A stretch of 64,000 nucleotides of DNA from Sphingomonas sp. BK580. GTDB taxonomy: Bacteria > Pseudomonadota > Alphaproteobacteria > Sphingomonadales > Sphingomonadaceae. Position numbers and translations under genes: made by a program. Of the stretch, positions 1 through 7,841 are shown piece by piece; within the stretch, counting starts at the first letter, position 1; each line of letters starts with the position of its first letter. Where the stretch lies: positions 310,001 to 374,000 of the forward strand of contig NZ_JACIAY010000004.1 in NCBI RefSeq assembly GCF_014194975.1, written 5' to 3'. The notes under the pieces are model-generated. The model saw only the letters and a list, made by a program, of their open reading frames with translations, was not told the DNA's origin and made no database searches.

Positions 1-915
1 CGGCGTCTTGCCAGCCACCGCGCCGATCGTGACGGTGCGTCCCGTCGCGCCGATCTGGAGAGCGGGAGCGCCGCCGAAGCTGACCACGTCGGCGACCTTG
101 CCGGTGGCGTTGCCGAGCACGACGCCGCCGCCGACGTTGCCAGCCACGATCAGCGCAGATCCGCCCTGGAGCAGGTCGTCCGCGTCGAGCTTCGACGCGC
201 CTGCAGGTGCCGTGGTGTAGCGGTAGCCGGTCGCGCCGATCAGCCCCTGCACGGTCAGGGCGCCGCCGACGTCCCCGTCGAGCCGCGCGCCCACCGCGCC
301 CTGACCCGAGGCGGTGATCGTGCCGCCGAGCGTCACGCTGCCGCTCACCGCGTCCAGTCGCACGCCGACGGAGCGGTCGCCGACGACCGTCGTCTTGCCG
401 TCGTGGGTGACGTTCCCGCTCGTCGCCCCGCCGAGGTAGATGCCCGCGGAATCGTTGCCCTCGACCGTGATCTCGCCGGCGTTGCCAATATTACCCGTGA
501 AGCGGCCCGCGGTGCGAATGCCGTAGCGGCGGGCACCCTGCGCGAAGGCGCCGTCCAGATCGCCGTCCTTGTCGGTGTCGACCGGCGCGTAGGTCTCGTC
601 GACGATCAGCTTGCCGGTGTTGGCGATGTCGCCGCGCACGTTGTCCTGCGCCAGGATCGCGGTGGCGTCGCTGGCGTCCGTGATCTGGACGAGGCCGCCG
701 TTGGCGACCTTGTTGTCGCTGTCGATCGTCACGGCGACGCCACCGGTCGGAACGACGGCGCCGTTGGCGCCGATCCGCACGTCATCGCGCGCGCCGGCCT
801 TCACGGTGGAGGTGCGCACCGGCGTGGCCTGGCGCGTGTCGATCGCGGTCTGCGCCGACGCGGCGCCGGCGACAAGCAGGGTGGACAGGCTGGTGGAGGC
901 AAGCAGTCGACGCAC
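1..915 (-). CDS. Autotransporter-like protein, N-terminal passenger part (partial)
   Basis: The first 305 codons of a secreted surface protein are visible; the 3' end lies outside the window. I start it at a GTG (913-915) because GAAGAGGGA lies just upstream and a clear signal peptide follows, with likely cleavage after ASA near residue 21. The rest is rich in Gly, Asp, Thr and Val and carries imperfect repeats such as GNIGNAGEITVEGNDSAGI, typical of beta-helical passengers of type V autotransporters. In that family the passenger is exported by a C-terminal beta-barrel, which cannot be seen here. Substrate and role are unknown. It diverges from a small secreted protein at 1078. Confidence 0.75.
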   Translation of the reverse strand, partial: MRRLLASTSLSTLLVAGAASAQTAIDTRQATPVRTSTVKAGARDDVRIGANGAVVPTGGVAVTIDSDNKVANGGLVQITDASDATAILAQDNVRGDIANTGKLIVDETYAPVDTDKDGDLDGAFAQGARRYGIRTAGRFTGNIGNAGEITVEGNDSAGIYLGGATSGNVTHDGKTTVVGDRSVGVRLDAVSGSVTLGGTITASGQGAVGARLDGDVGGALTVQGLIGATGYRYTTAPAGASKLDADDLLQGGSALIVAGNVGGGVVLGNATGKVADVVSFGGAPALQIGATGRTVTIGAVAGKTP

Positions 916-969
916 GTGAGTCCCTCTTCGTCGTGTTCTCACGGTGCACGACGGAGCAGCCCGGCCGGA

Positions 970-994
970 ACCTTGGTCGCCGCCGCACCAAGGT
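970..994. repeat. Inverted repeat between divergent genes
   Basis: ACCTTGG at 970-976 pairs perfectly with CCAAGGT at 988-994 across an 11-nt spacer. It lies between the divergent starts at 915 and 1078, so it could be an operator or part of the 81-residue gene's leader. Nothing else supports a role. Confidence 0.3.
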
Positions 995-1077
995 CGCGCG
1001 CGCTCGACTCCGTCTCGCGACGGGGATGACGGACGCGGCACGCTGCCGCGTCCGCTCCCCGCTTCAAGGAGACGATC

Positions 1078-1323
1078 ATGATCGTGAAGTTCTTCAGCAC
1101 CGCCGCCGCGCTGTCGCTGGCGGCCGCGCCCGCGCTCGCCGCGCCCGCCAACCCCGCGGCCTCGCTCTCGGTGAAACAGTCGTCGCGTGCGGGGGCGAGC
1201 TCGTCGCGATCTAGCGAGATGCTCGCGGGCGGCGGCGCGATCGTCGCCGCGGTGGCGGCGGCGGCAGTGATCGCCGGGATCATCATCATCGCCGACGACG
1301 GCGACGACTCGGACAGCAACTGA
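1078..1323 (+). CDS. Small secreted/membrane protein, Ser-rich with acidic tail
   Basis: An 81-residue protein of unknown function. The start is well supported by AAGGAGA about 7 nt before the ATG. It has a signal peptide (residues 1-21, cleavage near ALA-AP), a Ser/Ala-rich stretch at 25-46, a hydrophobic segment at about 50-71 (GAIVAAVAAAAVIAGIIIIA) and a very acidic end (DDGDDSDSN). After cleavage it would remain as a single-pass membrane protein with the acidic tail on one side. A strong hairpin follows the stop codon. I recognise no named family. Confidence 0.75.
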   Translation: MIVKFFSTAAALSLAAAPALAAPANPAASLSVKQSSRAGASSSRSSEMLAGGGAIVAAVAAAAVIAGIIIIADDGDDSDSN

Positions 1324-1327
1324 CGTC

Positions 1328-1361
1328 GTGACCGACGGCGCGATCGCGCGGCGTCGGTCAC
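1328..1361 (+). terminator. Hairpin terminator after the 81-residue gene
   Basis: GTGACCGACG (1328-1337) and CGTCGGTCAC (1352-1361) form a perfect 10-bp stem 4 bases after the stop codon. No long T-run follows. Confidence 0.55.
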
Positions 1362-1429
1362 TTCCCGCGGCGGCAGGCCCGACCGTCGCGCGACGATGTG
1401 GCGGCGTCCGCCGCGCCGCCGAGAGGGAA

Positions 1430-1460
1430 GCGCCGGTCGCTCGCCCGGGGCGACCGGCGC
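1430..1460 (-). terminator. Hairpin terminator for the PEP-CTERM gene
   Basis: GCGCCGGTCGC (1430-1440) and GCGACCGGCGC (1450-1460) form a perfect 11-bp stem, 12 nt past the stop codon of the minus-strand gene ending at 1473. It lacks a T-run, as is common in such GC-rich DNA. Confidence 0.55.
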
Positions 1461-1472
1461 ACCTGCGTCAGG

Positions 1473-2141
1473 TCAGGCCGGCACGTTCGACGCCTCACCC
1501 GCCACGGTCCGCCGGCGGCGGAGCGCCGCGCCGACCGCGCCGAAGCCCAGGATCATCAGCGCCCATGTCGCCGGCTCGGGCACCGCCGGCTGGAGCCCGC
1601 GGGTGGAGAGATTGGCGTTCTCGGGCGAGAAATCGGTGATCTGGTCATTGCTGCCCAGGCCGATCCGCGGCCACAAGTTGAAGCCATAGTCGGCCCCGGC
1701 GAAGCCGGTCGAGGGCAGCAGCGACTCACCGACCCGCGCGGTGATGATGTTCCCCGCGATGCTGATCGCACCGGGATCGAGCGCGGTCGCGCCGACACTG
1801 CCGGTGCCGTCCTTGCGTAGGACGATCGCCTGATTGAAGATGACGTTCGCCTGGCCGATCCCGGCGAAGGGGCGGATCGTGCCGGTGCCGGTGTTGACCC
1901 CGATGACGTACAGGCCCCCCGTCATCGCGTCGATCGCGCCAGCGAAGGTCGCCCCGAGCGTGAAAAACTTGCCCACGGCGTCGTAGTTGACCGAGAAGCT
2001 GGTCACGTCGAGATCGGCCAGGCGCGGACCGGCGGTGTAGCTCGGCAGGAAGTCGCCGGTGGCGTCCACCACCGTGGCGGCGCTCGCCGCCTGCGGTGCG
2101 GCGACCAGCGCGGCCGCTGCGATCAACATATGGCGCATCAT
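1473..2141 (-). CDS. PEP-CTERM sorting-domain protein
   Basis: A 222-residue exported protein. The start is the first of two adjacent ATGs (2141 or 2138) behind GGGGAG; a longer reading frame upstream has no ribosome site. It begins with a signal peptide (RHMLIAAAALVAAPQAASA). It ends with a PEP-CTERM tripartite tail: VPEPATWALMILG, then GFGAVGAAL, then RRRR. In the known family an exosortase removes this tail during surface export; no exosortase gene is in the window. The central region is a Gly/Thr-rich beta-type domain I do not recognise. It diverges from the ECF sigma gene, with about 190 bp of shared regulatory DNA. Confidence 0.8.
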   Translation of the reverse strand: MMRHMLIAAAALVAAPQAASAATVVDATGDFLPSYTAGPRLADLDVTSFSVNYDAVGKFFTLGATFAGAIDAMTGGLYVIGVNTGTGTIRPFAGIGQANVIFNQAIVLRKDGTGSVGATALDPGAISIAGNIITARVGESLLPSTGFAGADYGFNLWPRIGLGSNDQITDFSPENANLSTRGLQPAVPEPATWALMILGFGAVGAALRRRRTVAGEASNVPA

Positions 2142-2331
2142 CACTCTCCCCGAACGGGTGCCGCGCGGCGCCGGTGCGACGCCTGCGCGAACGGCCGCCA
2201 CCCGCGTGAGAGATGCGGCCGCTCTCGGTGAGTGGCGCGCGCGCGCGCCTCGGTTCACCCTGATCGATCTTTTCTCGCGATTGAACCCGGTGGCACGATC
2301 GCGACACTTACGTCGGGGCGAGGGCGATCGG

Positions 2332-2907
2332 GTGGCGACGACGGCGAAGCAGGACAGCGCGGGGGCAGACGCCGAGGCGACGATGCTCGCGCTCGTGCGC
2401 GCGGGTGACCGCCGCGCGTTCGAGGCGTTGTACCACGCCTATCACGCGCGGCTGTCGCGCTTCCTGCACAAGCTGCTGCGACGGCCACACGTGGTTGAGG
2501 AGGTGCTCAACGACGCGATGCTGGTGGTGTGGAACCGGCTCGACACGTTCGACGGGCGGAGCCGCTTCTCGACCTGGCTGTTCGGCATCGCCTATCGCCA
2601 GGCGCTCGCCGCGCTGCGCCGGCTGGACGAACCGGTCGACGACGAGCGCGACGAGGCGATCGATCACGCCGCGTCGCCCGGCGCCGGGGCCGAAGCGGCG
2701 CGAGTGCGGCGCGGGCTCGACGCCGCGCTGGCGACGCTGTCTCCGACGCATCGCGCGGTGGTGGAGCTGACCTATTTCCACGAGTTCGGCTATCGTGAGA
2801 TCGCGGCCATCATGGACTGCCCGCCCGACACGGTGAAGACCCGCATGTTCCACGCGCGCCGCCACCTGCGCGCGGTGCTGCCCGGCGAGCCCGGCGACTG
2901 GTATTGA
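2332..2907 (+). CDS. ECF (sigma-70 family) RNA polymerase sigma factor
   Basis: An alternative sigma factor of about 191 residues. Region 2 spans roughly residues 20-90 (DRRAFEALYHAYHARLSRF, then FSTWLFGIAYRQAL). Region 4 covers about 125-175 (LSPTHRAVVELTYFHEFGY, REIA, PDTVKTRMFHARRHLR), the helix-turn-helix that reads the -35 element. I chose GTG 2332, behind GAGGG, to give the usual ECF length; the open frame runs further upstream without conserved sequence. The anti-sigma gene starts 12 nt after its stop, so the two are probably co-transcribed and the sigma factor held inactive until a signal arrives. Target genes are unknown; this operon is the obvious candidate. Confidence 0.88.
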   Translation: MATTAKQDSAGADAEATMLALVRAGDRRAFEALYHAYHARLSRFLHKLLRRPHVVEEVLNDAMLVVWNRLDTFDGRSRFSTWLFGIAYRQALAALRRLDEPVDDERDEAIDHAASPGAGAEAARVRRGLDAALATLSPTHRAVVELTYFHEFGYREIAAIMDCPPDTVKTRMFHARRHLRAVLPGEPGDWY

Positions 2908-2918
2908 GGAGGACGACG

Positions 2919-3560
2919 GTGGGACAGCTGATCGCCATGCCCGATGACCCCTGCGACACGGTGCTGCGACTGCTGCCGTGGCACGCGACCGCCACGCTGG
3001 ACCCCTCCGACGAGCAGGTCGTCGAGCGGCATCTCGCCGGCTGTGCGATGTGCCGCGCCGAGTTGGTGCGCGAACGGGCGCTCGCGGTGGCGGTGCGCTC
3101 GGCCGCGCCCGCGGCGGCCGGCGGGTGGGACGCGGTGCGCGCGCTGCTCGACCGCGCCGAGCCGAGGCCGCGCCGGCGCGCGCGCGCTCGGCCGCGGCCG
3201 CGCCTCGATTCCGGCGGTCAGCACGCGTGGCGCTGGATCGCCGGCGCGCAGTTCGCCGCGCTGCTGGTGCTCGGCACGCTCGTCGCCTGGCCGCCGCAGC
3301 GCGACGAAGGCTATCGCGCGCTCGGCGATCCGGCCGCGGTGCGGGCGGGCAACGCGCTGGTCATGTTCCGCCCCGAGACGAGCGAGGCGGCGCTGCGCGG
3401 CCTGCTCGCCGAGGCGGACGCGCGGCTGGTCGACGGTCCTACCGCGGCCGGCGCCTACGTCATCGCGCTGCCGGGTGACGGTGCCGCGCTCGCACGGCTC
3501 CGCGCGCGGCGCGCGGTCACGCTGGCCGAGCCGATCGACCGCGGCGGGCCGGCGCGGTGA
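2919..3560 (+). CDS. Transmembrane zinc-finger anti-sigma factor
   Basis: A 213-residue protein started at GTG 2919, 6 nt after a perfect GAGGAGG. The cytoplasmic N-terminus has the zf-HC2 zinc-binding pattern H38-x3-C42-x2-C45 (HLAGCAMC) of sigma-binding anti-sigma domains. A basic, Arg/Pro-rich linker (82-96) leads to one transmembrane helix at about 106-123. The periplasmic part (about 127-213) contains ALVMFRPETSEAALRGLL and DARLVDGPTAAGAYVIALP. That layout resembles the inhibitory propeptide at the start of many subtilases and is seen in other ECF anti-sigma proteins. The next gene, overlapping by 4 nt, is a subtilase, which suggests a functional partnership. Confidence 0.85.
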   Translation: MGQLIAMPDDPCDTVLRLLPWHATATLDPSDEQVVERHLAGCAMCRAELVRERALAVAVRSAAPAAAGGWDAVRALLDRAEPRPRRRARARPRPRLDSGGQHAWRWIAGAQFAALLVLGTLVAWPPQRDEGYRALGDPAAVRAGNALVMFRPETSEAALRGLLAEADARLVDGPTAAGAYVIALPGDGAALARLRARRAVTLAEPIDRGGPAR

Positions 3561-4750
3561 GGCGAGCCGCCGCCCTGCTGGCGCTGCTTGCCCCTGCCTC
3601 CGCAGCGCCCGTGGCGGCGGACGAGGCACGCGCGACGGCCGCGGAGCGACGCATCCTGGTGATGCTCGACCTGCCGCCCGAACATTACCGCGCCGGCGGC
3701 GACTATGGCGGGGGAGGCTATGGCGACGCCGCCGCGGCGCGGGCGCGTCACCGGCTCGCCGCGCGGCTGGCGCGCGGGCAGGGGCTGAGGCTGCTCGACA
3801 CCTGGCCGATGCCGCTGCTCGGGGTCGACTGCGTCATCATGGCGGTGCCGGGCAGCGAGCCGCTCGACCGAGTCGCGGCGCGGCTCGCGCGCCGGTCGGG
3901 CGTGGCCTGGTCGCAGCCGATGAACGAGTTCACCGCCCAGGCGGCAGCGCCTGGGCAGCCCAACGACCGTCTCTTCGCGGCGCAGCCCGCCGCGCGGGCA
4001 TGGCAGCTCGCCGCGCTGCACCGCCTCGCCACCGGCGCGGGTGTCGATGTCGCCGTGATCGATAGCCTGGTCGACGCGCGTCACCCCGACCTGATCGGTC
4101 GGGTGGCGCTCGTCCGCGACTTCGTCGGGGCACCGGCGGCAGGAGCGGAGTCGCATGGCACCGGCGTCGCCGGCATCATCGCCGCGCAGGCCAACAACGG
4201 GCTCGGCATCGCGGGCGTCGCGCCCGAGGCGCGGCTGCTCGGCCTGCGCGCCTGTCGGCAACGCTCGCCCAGCGTGACGGTGTGCGACTCGATCAGCCTG
4301 GCGCGCGCTCTGCTCTTCGCGACCGAACGACGGGCCGGCGTGATCAACATGAGCCTCACCGGCCCAAGCGACCCGCTGATCGCCAAGCTGGTCGCGCTGG
4401 CGCAGCGGCGCGGCGCGGCGGTGGTGGCGTCGGTCGACCCGCGCACCGGCGCCGGCTTCCCCGCGTCGCTGCCCGGCGTCGTGCGGGTCGCGGAGGACGG
4501 CGTGGCGAGCCAGCGCGCCGGCGTGTACAACGCGCCGGGCCGCGACGTGCCGACGACCGAGCCGGGGGGACGATGGGATCTGGTGAGCGGCAATTCCTTC
4601 GCGGCCGCGCACGTCAGCGGCCTGCTGGCGCTCACCCGGCAGCTTCGGCACGGCGACGATGACCTGGTGGCGGCACGCGCCGACGGCGGCGCCATCGACG
4701 CCTGCGCGACCGTGCGGCACGCTGCCAGGACGGCGGCGCCTAGCTGCTAG
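3557..4750 (+). CDS. Secreted S8 family serine peptidase (subtilase)
   Basis: A 397-residue protein beginning at a GTG that overlaps the anti-sigma stop by 4 nt. It has a signal peptide (1-21) and a prodomain-like region (about 32-125). The subtilase fold carries the catalytic triad Asp169 (VDVAVIDSLVD), His200 (ESHGTGVAG) and Ser347 (SGNSFAAAHVSG), plus the VINMSLTGP motif at 262-270. Where subtilisins have AGN with the oxyanion-hole Asn, this protein reads SVD (292-294), so Asp appears to replace Asn. All triad residues are present, so activity is likely but may be altered. It probably acts in the periplasm, possibly on the anti-sigma factor. Confidence 0.88.
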   Translation: MRRAAALLALLAPASAAPVAADEARATAAERRILVMLDLPPEHYRAGGDYGGGGYGDAAAARARHRLAARLARGQGLRLLDTWPMPLLGVDCVIMAVPGSEPLDRVAARLARRSGVAWSQPMNEFTAQAAAPGQPNDRLFAAQPAARAWQLAALHRLATGAGVDVAVIDSLVDARHPDLIGRVALVRDFVGAPAAGAESHGTGVAGIIAAQANNGLGIAGVAPEARLLGLRACRQRSPSVTVCDSISLARALLFATERRAGVINMSLTGPSDPLIAKLVALAQRRGAAVVASVDPRTGAGFPASLPGVVRVAEDGVASQRAGVYNAPGRDVPTTEPGGRWDLVSGNSFAAAHVSGLLALTRQLRHGDDDLVAARADGGAIDACATVRHAARTAAPSC

Positions 4751-4757
4751 ACGCTGG

Positions 4758-5456
4758 GTGCCGGCGGTGATCGCTGCCGCGTCCTGCATCCTGGTCGCGC
4801 GACCTGCCGCGGCCGGGCTCGGCTATACGCTCGCGGTCGCGAGTGACGACCGATTCCGCGGCGCGACCACCAGCGACGGCCGCGCCGTGGCGACGGCGGC
4901 GCTGTCGATCGATGACGCGAGCGGCCTCTACGCCGGCGTGACCCTCACAGCCGGGATCGTTCGGGGCGAGGGCGTGCGCGTGCTCAGCTCGGTGCAACAG
5001 GTCGGCTACGTCCACCGGGTCGACTCGGCGATCTCGGTCGATGTCGGCGCTGTCCGCCGGGCCTACGATCGTTACGCGACGGTCGAGTACGGCAGGCGCG
5101 TCGCCGAAGTGTACGCGGGATTGGTCAGCCGCCGCGTGTCGGCGCACCTGTTCCACGCGCCGGATTATGACGGCTGGGGACATGCGGCGACCTATCTTCA
5201 GCTCGACGGACGACCGTACGAGCGCGGCGCCCTCTCGCTCTTCGCGCATGTCGGCGCGCTGCGGCCACCCCGGTGGCAAGGCGGCGGCCGCGACGTGACC
5301 GCCGACTGGCGGCTGGGCGCGACATGTCGGCTCGACCGCGCCGCGGCGCTCAGCCTGGCGTGGATCGGCGCGGGCGACGGTTACGACCGCTATAGCGAGA
5401 CCCGCCGCACCGGGGCGCGCCGCGCGCTGGTCCTTTCCGTCAGCCGCGCCTTCTGA
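4758..5456 (+). CDS. Predicted outer-membrane beta-barrel protein (TIGR02001-like)
   Basis: About 232 residues; the exact start is uncertain. No ATG is available at the N-terminus, and I use GTG 4758, 7 nt after the subtilase stop, although GTG 4767 is possible and the ribosome site is weak. A signal peptide (ending ARPAAA-G) precedes TLAVASDDRFRGATTSDGR, which matches the opening of the TIGR02001/Gcw_chp proteobacterial family. Alternating hydrophobic strands follow and the chain ends in Phe (LVLSVSRAF), typical of outer-membrane barrels. It closes the sigma/anti-sigma/protease operon, so it could be the surface sensor or the main output. Confidence 0.65.
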   Translation: MPAVIAAASCILVARPAAAGLGYTLAVASDDRFRGATTSDGRAVATAALSIDDASGLYAGVTLTAGIVRGEGVRVLSSVQQVGYVHRVDSAISVDVGAVRRAYDRYATVEYGRRVAEVYAGLVSRRVSAHLFHAPDYDGWGHAATYLQLDGRPYERGALSLFAHVGALRPPRWQGGGRDVTADWRLGATCRLDRAAALSLAWIGAGDGYDRYSETRRTGARRALVLSVSRAF

Positions 5457-5585
5457 GCCCCGCGTCCGGATCGGCGGACAGATGAGCGCGCCGGCTGATT
5501 GTCCCATCCAGCCAGCCAACTGCCGAGAGCTAACGGGCGACACGGACGTGCAGCTCCGCCAGCCGTGAGGCGGCGGAGCGGCAGC

Positions 5586-5885
5586 TTACGAGCCGCTCCG
5601 GTTCGTCTTCGGCGCGGACGAGCGCGGCGAGCGCGCGCGTCGCTTCGCGCTGTTCACCTTCTTGTCGCGACGAGCGGGCGCCGGCGCTTCAGCCCGACGC
5701 AGCAGCGGCAGGGCGATGGCTGCCGCCGTGGACCCGAGGATCGTTCCGCCGATGACCCACCATATGCCTGCCCCCGGGCGGCGGTGAGGTTGGGGCGCGG
5801 CAGTCTCTTCCGGTCGCGCCGCCGCCTTGGTCTCGTGGTGGACGGGGCCCGCGTGCTTCATCGCGGCGTTGGGGATGTGAGACAT
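5586..5885 (-). CDS. Small single-pass membrane protein, candidate stress-regulated
   Basis: A 99-residue protein with an excellent ribosome site (AGGAGGT, 6 nt before the ATG). One transmembrane segment lies at about 40-61 (IWWVIGGTILGSTAAAIALP), preceded by a His/Pro-rich N-terminus and followed by a strongly basic C-terminal tail rich in Lys, Arg and Ser. No family is recognised. A promoter-like element of EcfG type lies 24-48 bases upstream, suggesting induction in the general stress response. Confidence 0.75.
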   Translation of the reverse strand: MSHIPNAAMKHAGPVHHETKAAARPEETAAPQPHRRPGAGIWWVIGGTILGSTAAAIALPLLRRAEAPAPARRDKKVNSAKRRARSPRSSAPKTNRSGS

Positions 5886-5908
5886 GCGGTAACCTCCTGT
5901 CGGCGGCC

Positions 5909-5933
5909 AACCCGCGGCTCCAGGCGATGTTCC
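5909..5933 (-). promoter_or_regulatory. Candidate EcfG-type stress promoter
   Basis: On the minus strand the sequence reads GGAAC (5933-5929), a 16-nt spacer, then GGTT (5912-5909), matching the alphaproteobacterial general stress consensus GGAAC-N16/17-(C/G)GTT. It points at the 99-residue gene starting at 5885, giving a short leader with the AGGAGGT site. The same form and spacer occur at 36997 and 39788. Confidence 0.65.
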
Positions 5934-6211
5934 GCGCGAGCGGCGCTCGCCGCTGACGTCGCGTCAGGGGAACACGCCGCCGGATGTGAGACGGATCGTC
6001 GGACTCCACGGCGACGCGTTCACGCCTGCGAGCGCGTGCGCCCGTCTGCTCAGGACATCGCGCACTGCCACGTCGTGCTGCCCGCGCACGCGGCGGCGGG
6101 GAGCCCGGGGCGTCAGGAGCCGTTGCTCCGCCTGTCCATGGCTTTCCCCCGTGCGCCGAGCGATGCCGCGGGGGATGACGCGTCGCGGCAAAGCCACTAC
6201 AGCCCGGCGCC
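5934..6211. other. Intergenic region without recognised gene
   Basis: The space between the 99-residue membrane gene's promoter and the HAD gene at 6212. Reading frames here have no ribosome site and no family resemblance. It presumably contains the promoter of the HAD-dapD pair; I see no clear motif. Confidence 0.4.
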
Positions 6212-6877
6212 ATGCTGCCAGCGCTCGCGCATATCGACACCTGGATCTTCGATCTCGACAACACGCTCTACCCGGCCAGCGCCGACCTGTTCGCGCTGAT
6301 CGACCGGCGCATGACGGCCTTCGTCGGCGACCTGCTCGGGCTCGATCCGGTGGAAGCGCGGCGCGTGCAGAAAGACTATTTTCTCGGCCACGGCACCACG
6401 CTGGCCGGGCTGATGGCCAACCACGAGATCGATCCCGCCGCCTTCCTCGCCTATGTCCACGACATCGAGATGGACGCGCTGGAGCAGAACGCCCCGCTCG
6501 CCGCCGCGCTGGCGCGGCTGCCCGGGCGCAAACTGGTCTTCACCAACGGTGACAAGCCCTATGCGCTCAAGGTGCTCGATCGGCTCGGCCTGGGCACCAG
6601 CTTCGAGGCGGTGCACGACATCACCGCGATGAACCTCGTGCCCAAGCCCGCACCCGCGGCCTATCAGGGGCTGTGCGACGCCTTCGGCGTCGACCCGACC
6701 CGCGCGCTGTTCGTCGAGGACATGGCGCGCAATCTCAGACCCGCCAAGGCGATCGGCATGGCGACGGTGTGGGTCGACAACGGGTCCGAGCAGGACCACG
6801 ACACCGACCGCTCCTACGTCGACTATCGGGTCACCGATCTCACCGCCTGGCTCGAGACCCTGTTGGAGGACCAATGA
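6212..6877 (+). CDS. HAD-family pyrimidine 5'-nucleotidase
   Basis: A 221-residue haloacid dehalogenase superfamily hydrolase that would remove phosphate from small nucleotides. Motif I is DLDNTLY (residues 14-20, with the nucleophilic and acid/base Asp), motif II is VFTNGDK, the motif III lysine is in [12 protein letters not shown] and motif IV is [10 protein letters not shown]. This set and the length match the pyrimidine 5'-nucleotidase subgroup. Its stop overlaps the start of dapD by 4 nt (ATGA), so the two are translationally coupled. The link with lysine synthesis is positional; substrate is assigned from family only. Confidence 0.85.
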   Translation: MLPALAHIDTWIFDLDNTLYPASADLFALIDRRMTAFVGDLLGLDPVEARRVQKDYFLGHGTTLAGLMANHEIDPAAFLAYVHDIEMDALEQNAPLAAALARLPGRKLVFTNGDKPYALKVLDRLGLGTSFEAVHDITAMNLVPKPAPAAYQGLCDAFGVDPTRALFVEDMARNLRPAKAIGMATVWVDNGSEQDHDTDRSYVDYRVTDLTAWLETLLEDQ

Positions 6878-7701
6878 CGACCGATCTCCCCGCCACCATC
6901 GACGCCGCCTGGGAGCAGCGCGCCGAGCTCGGCCTCACCACCGCGGGCGAGGTCCGCGCGGCGGTCGACCGCGCGCTGGCGCTGCTCGACGCGGGCGAGG
7001 CGCGCGTCGCCGAGCCGGACGAGGCGGGCGGCTGGCGCGTCAACCAATGGCTCAAGAAAGCGGTGCTGCTGAGCTTCCGCCTCAACGACAACGCGCTGAT
7101 CGACAACGGTCCCGGTGCCGGCCACTGGTACGACAAGGTACCGAGCAAATTCGCCGGCTGGAGCGAGGCCGAGTTCCGCGCCACCGGCTTTCGCGCGGTG
7201 CCGGGAAGCGTGGTGCGGCGCGGCGCCTTCGTCGGCAAGGGGGCCATCCTGATGCCCAGCTTCGTCAACATCGGCGCCTATGTCGGCGAAGGGACGATGG
7301 TGGACACCTGGGCGACGGTCGGCAGCTGTGCGCAGATCGGGCGCAACGTCCATCTCTCGGGCGGAGCCGGGATCGGCGGCGTGCTCGAGCCGCTCCAGGC
7401 CGATCCCGTCATCATCGGCGACGGCGCCTTCATCGGCGCGCGCGCCGAGGTGGCCGAGGGCGTGCGCGTCGGCGAGGGCGCGGTGCTGTCGATGGGCGTG
7501 TATCTCGGCGCCTCGACCAAGATCGTCGACCGCGAGACCGGCGAGACCTTCCGCGGCGAGGTGCCGCCCTATGCGGTCGTGGTGCCCGGCTCGATCGGCG
7601 GCGGCGACGGCCGGCCAGCGCTCTACTGCGCGGTGATCGTCAAGCGCGTCGACGCGCAGACGCGGAGCAAGACCAGCATCAACGAGCTGCTGCGCGACTA
7701 A
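6874..7701 (+). CDS. dapD: 2,3,4,5-tetrahydropyridine-2,6-dicarboxylate N-succinyltransferase
   Basis: A 275-residue enzyme of the succinylase branch of lysine and diaminopimelate synthesis; it transfers succinyl from succinyl-CoA to tetrahydrodipicolinate in the cytoplasm. An alpha-helical N-terminal domain (to about residue 100) precedes hexapeptide repeats of a left-handed beta-helix, including [20 protein letters not shown], the conserved [19 protein letters not shown] and [17 protein letters not shown]. The length is normal for the family. It is coupled to the upstream nucleotidase by ATGA. It supplies diaminopimelate for peptidoglycan, so it is probably essential. Confidence 0.96.
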   Translation: MTTDLPATIDAAWEQRAELGLTTAGEVRAAVDRALALLDAGEARVAEPDEAGGWRVNQWLKKAVLLSFRLNDNALIDNGPGAGHWYDKVPSKFAGWSEAEFRATGFRAVPGSVVRRGAFVGKGAILMPSFVNIGAYVGEGTMVDTWATVGSCAQIGRNVHLSGGAGIGGVLEPLQADPVIIGDGAFIGARAEVAEGVRVGEGAVLSMGVYLGASTKIVDRETGETFRGEVPPYAVVVPGSIGGGDGRPALYCAVIVKRVDAQTRSKTSINELLRD

Positions 7702-7792
7702 GGCGCGCTCGCGGCGAAGCGGGCCGGGCAGCGAGTGGGCCGTGATCGTCGCGGTCGCCGGAGCGCAGCGCACCGGGCCGAACGCGGGAAGA

Positions 7793-7817
7793 GGCCGCGA
7801 CCTCGCCGGTCGCGGCC
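7793..7817. terminator. Bidirectional hairpin terminator between convergent genes
   Basis: GGCCGCGACC (7793-7802) and GGTCGCGGCC (7808-7817) form a perfect 10-bp stem with a 5-nt loop. It sits between dapD and the convergent lipoprotein gene ending at 7842, so it can serve both. Pyrimidine-rich sequence follows on both strands. Confidence 0.7.
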
Positions 7818-7841
7818 CCTTCCTCGTCACCGGTCGGCGGA

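Noticed and set aside
5499..6299. Overlapping frames at 5499-6299 on both strands
   Set aside because: They overlap the well-supported 99-residue gene or lack RBS and have no recognisable composition beyond Arg/Ala/Ser bias.
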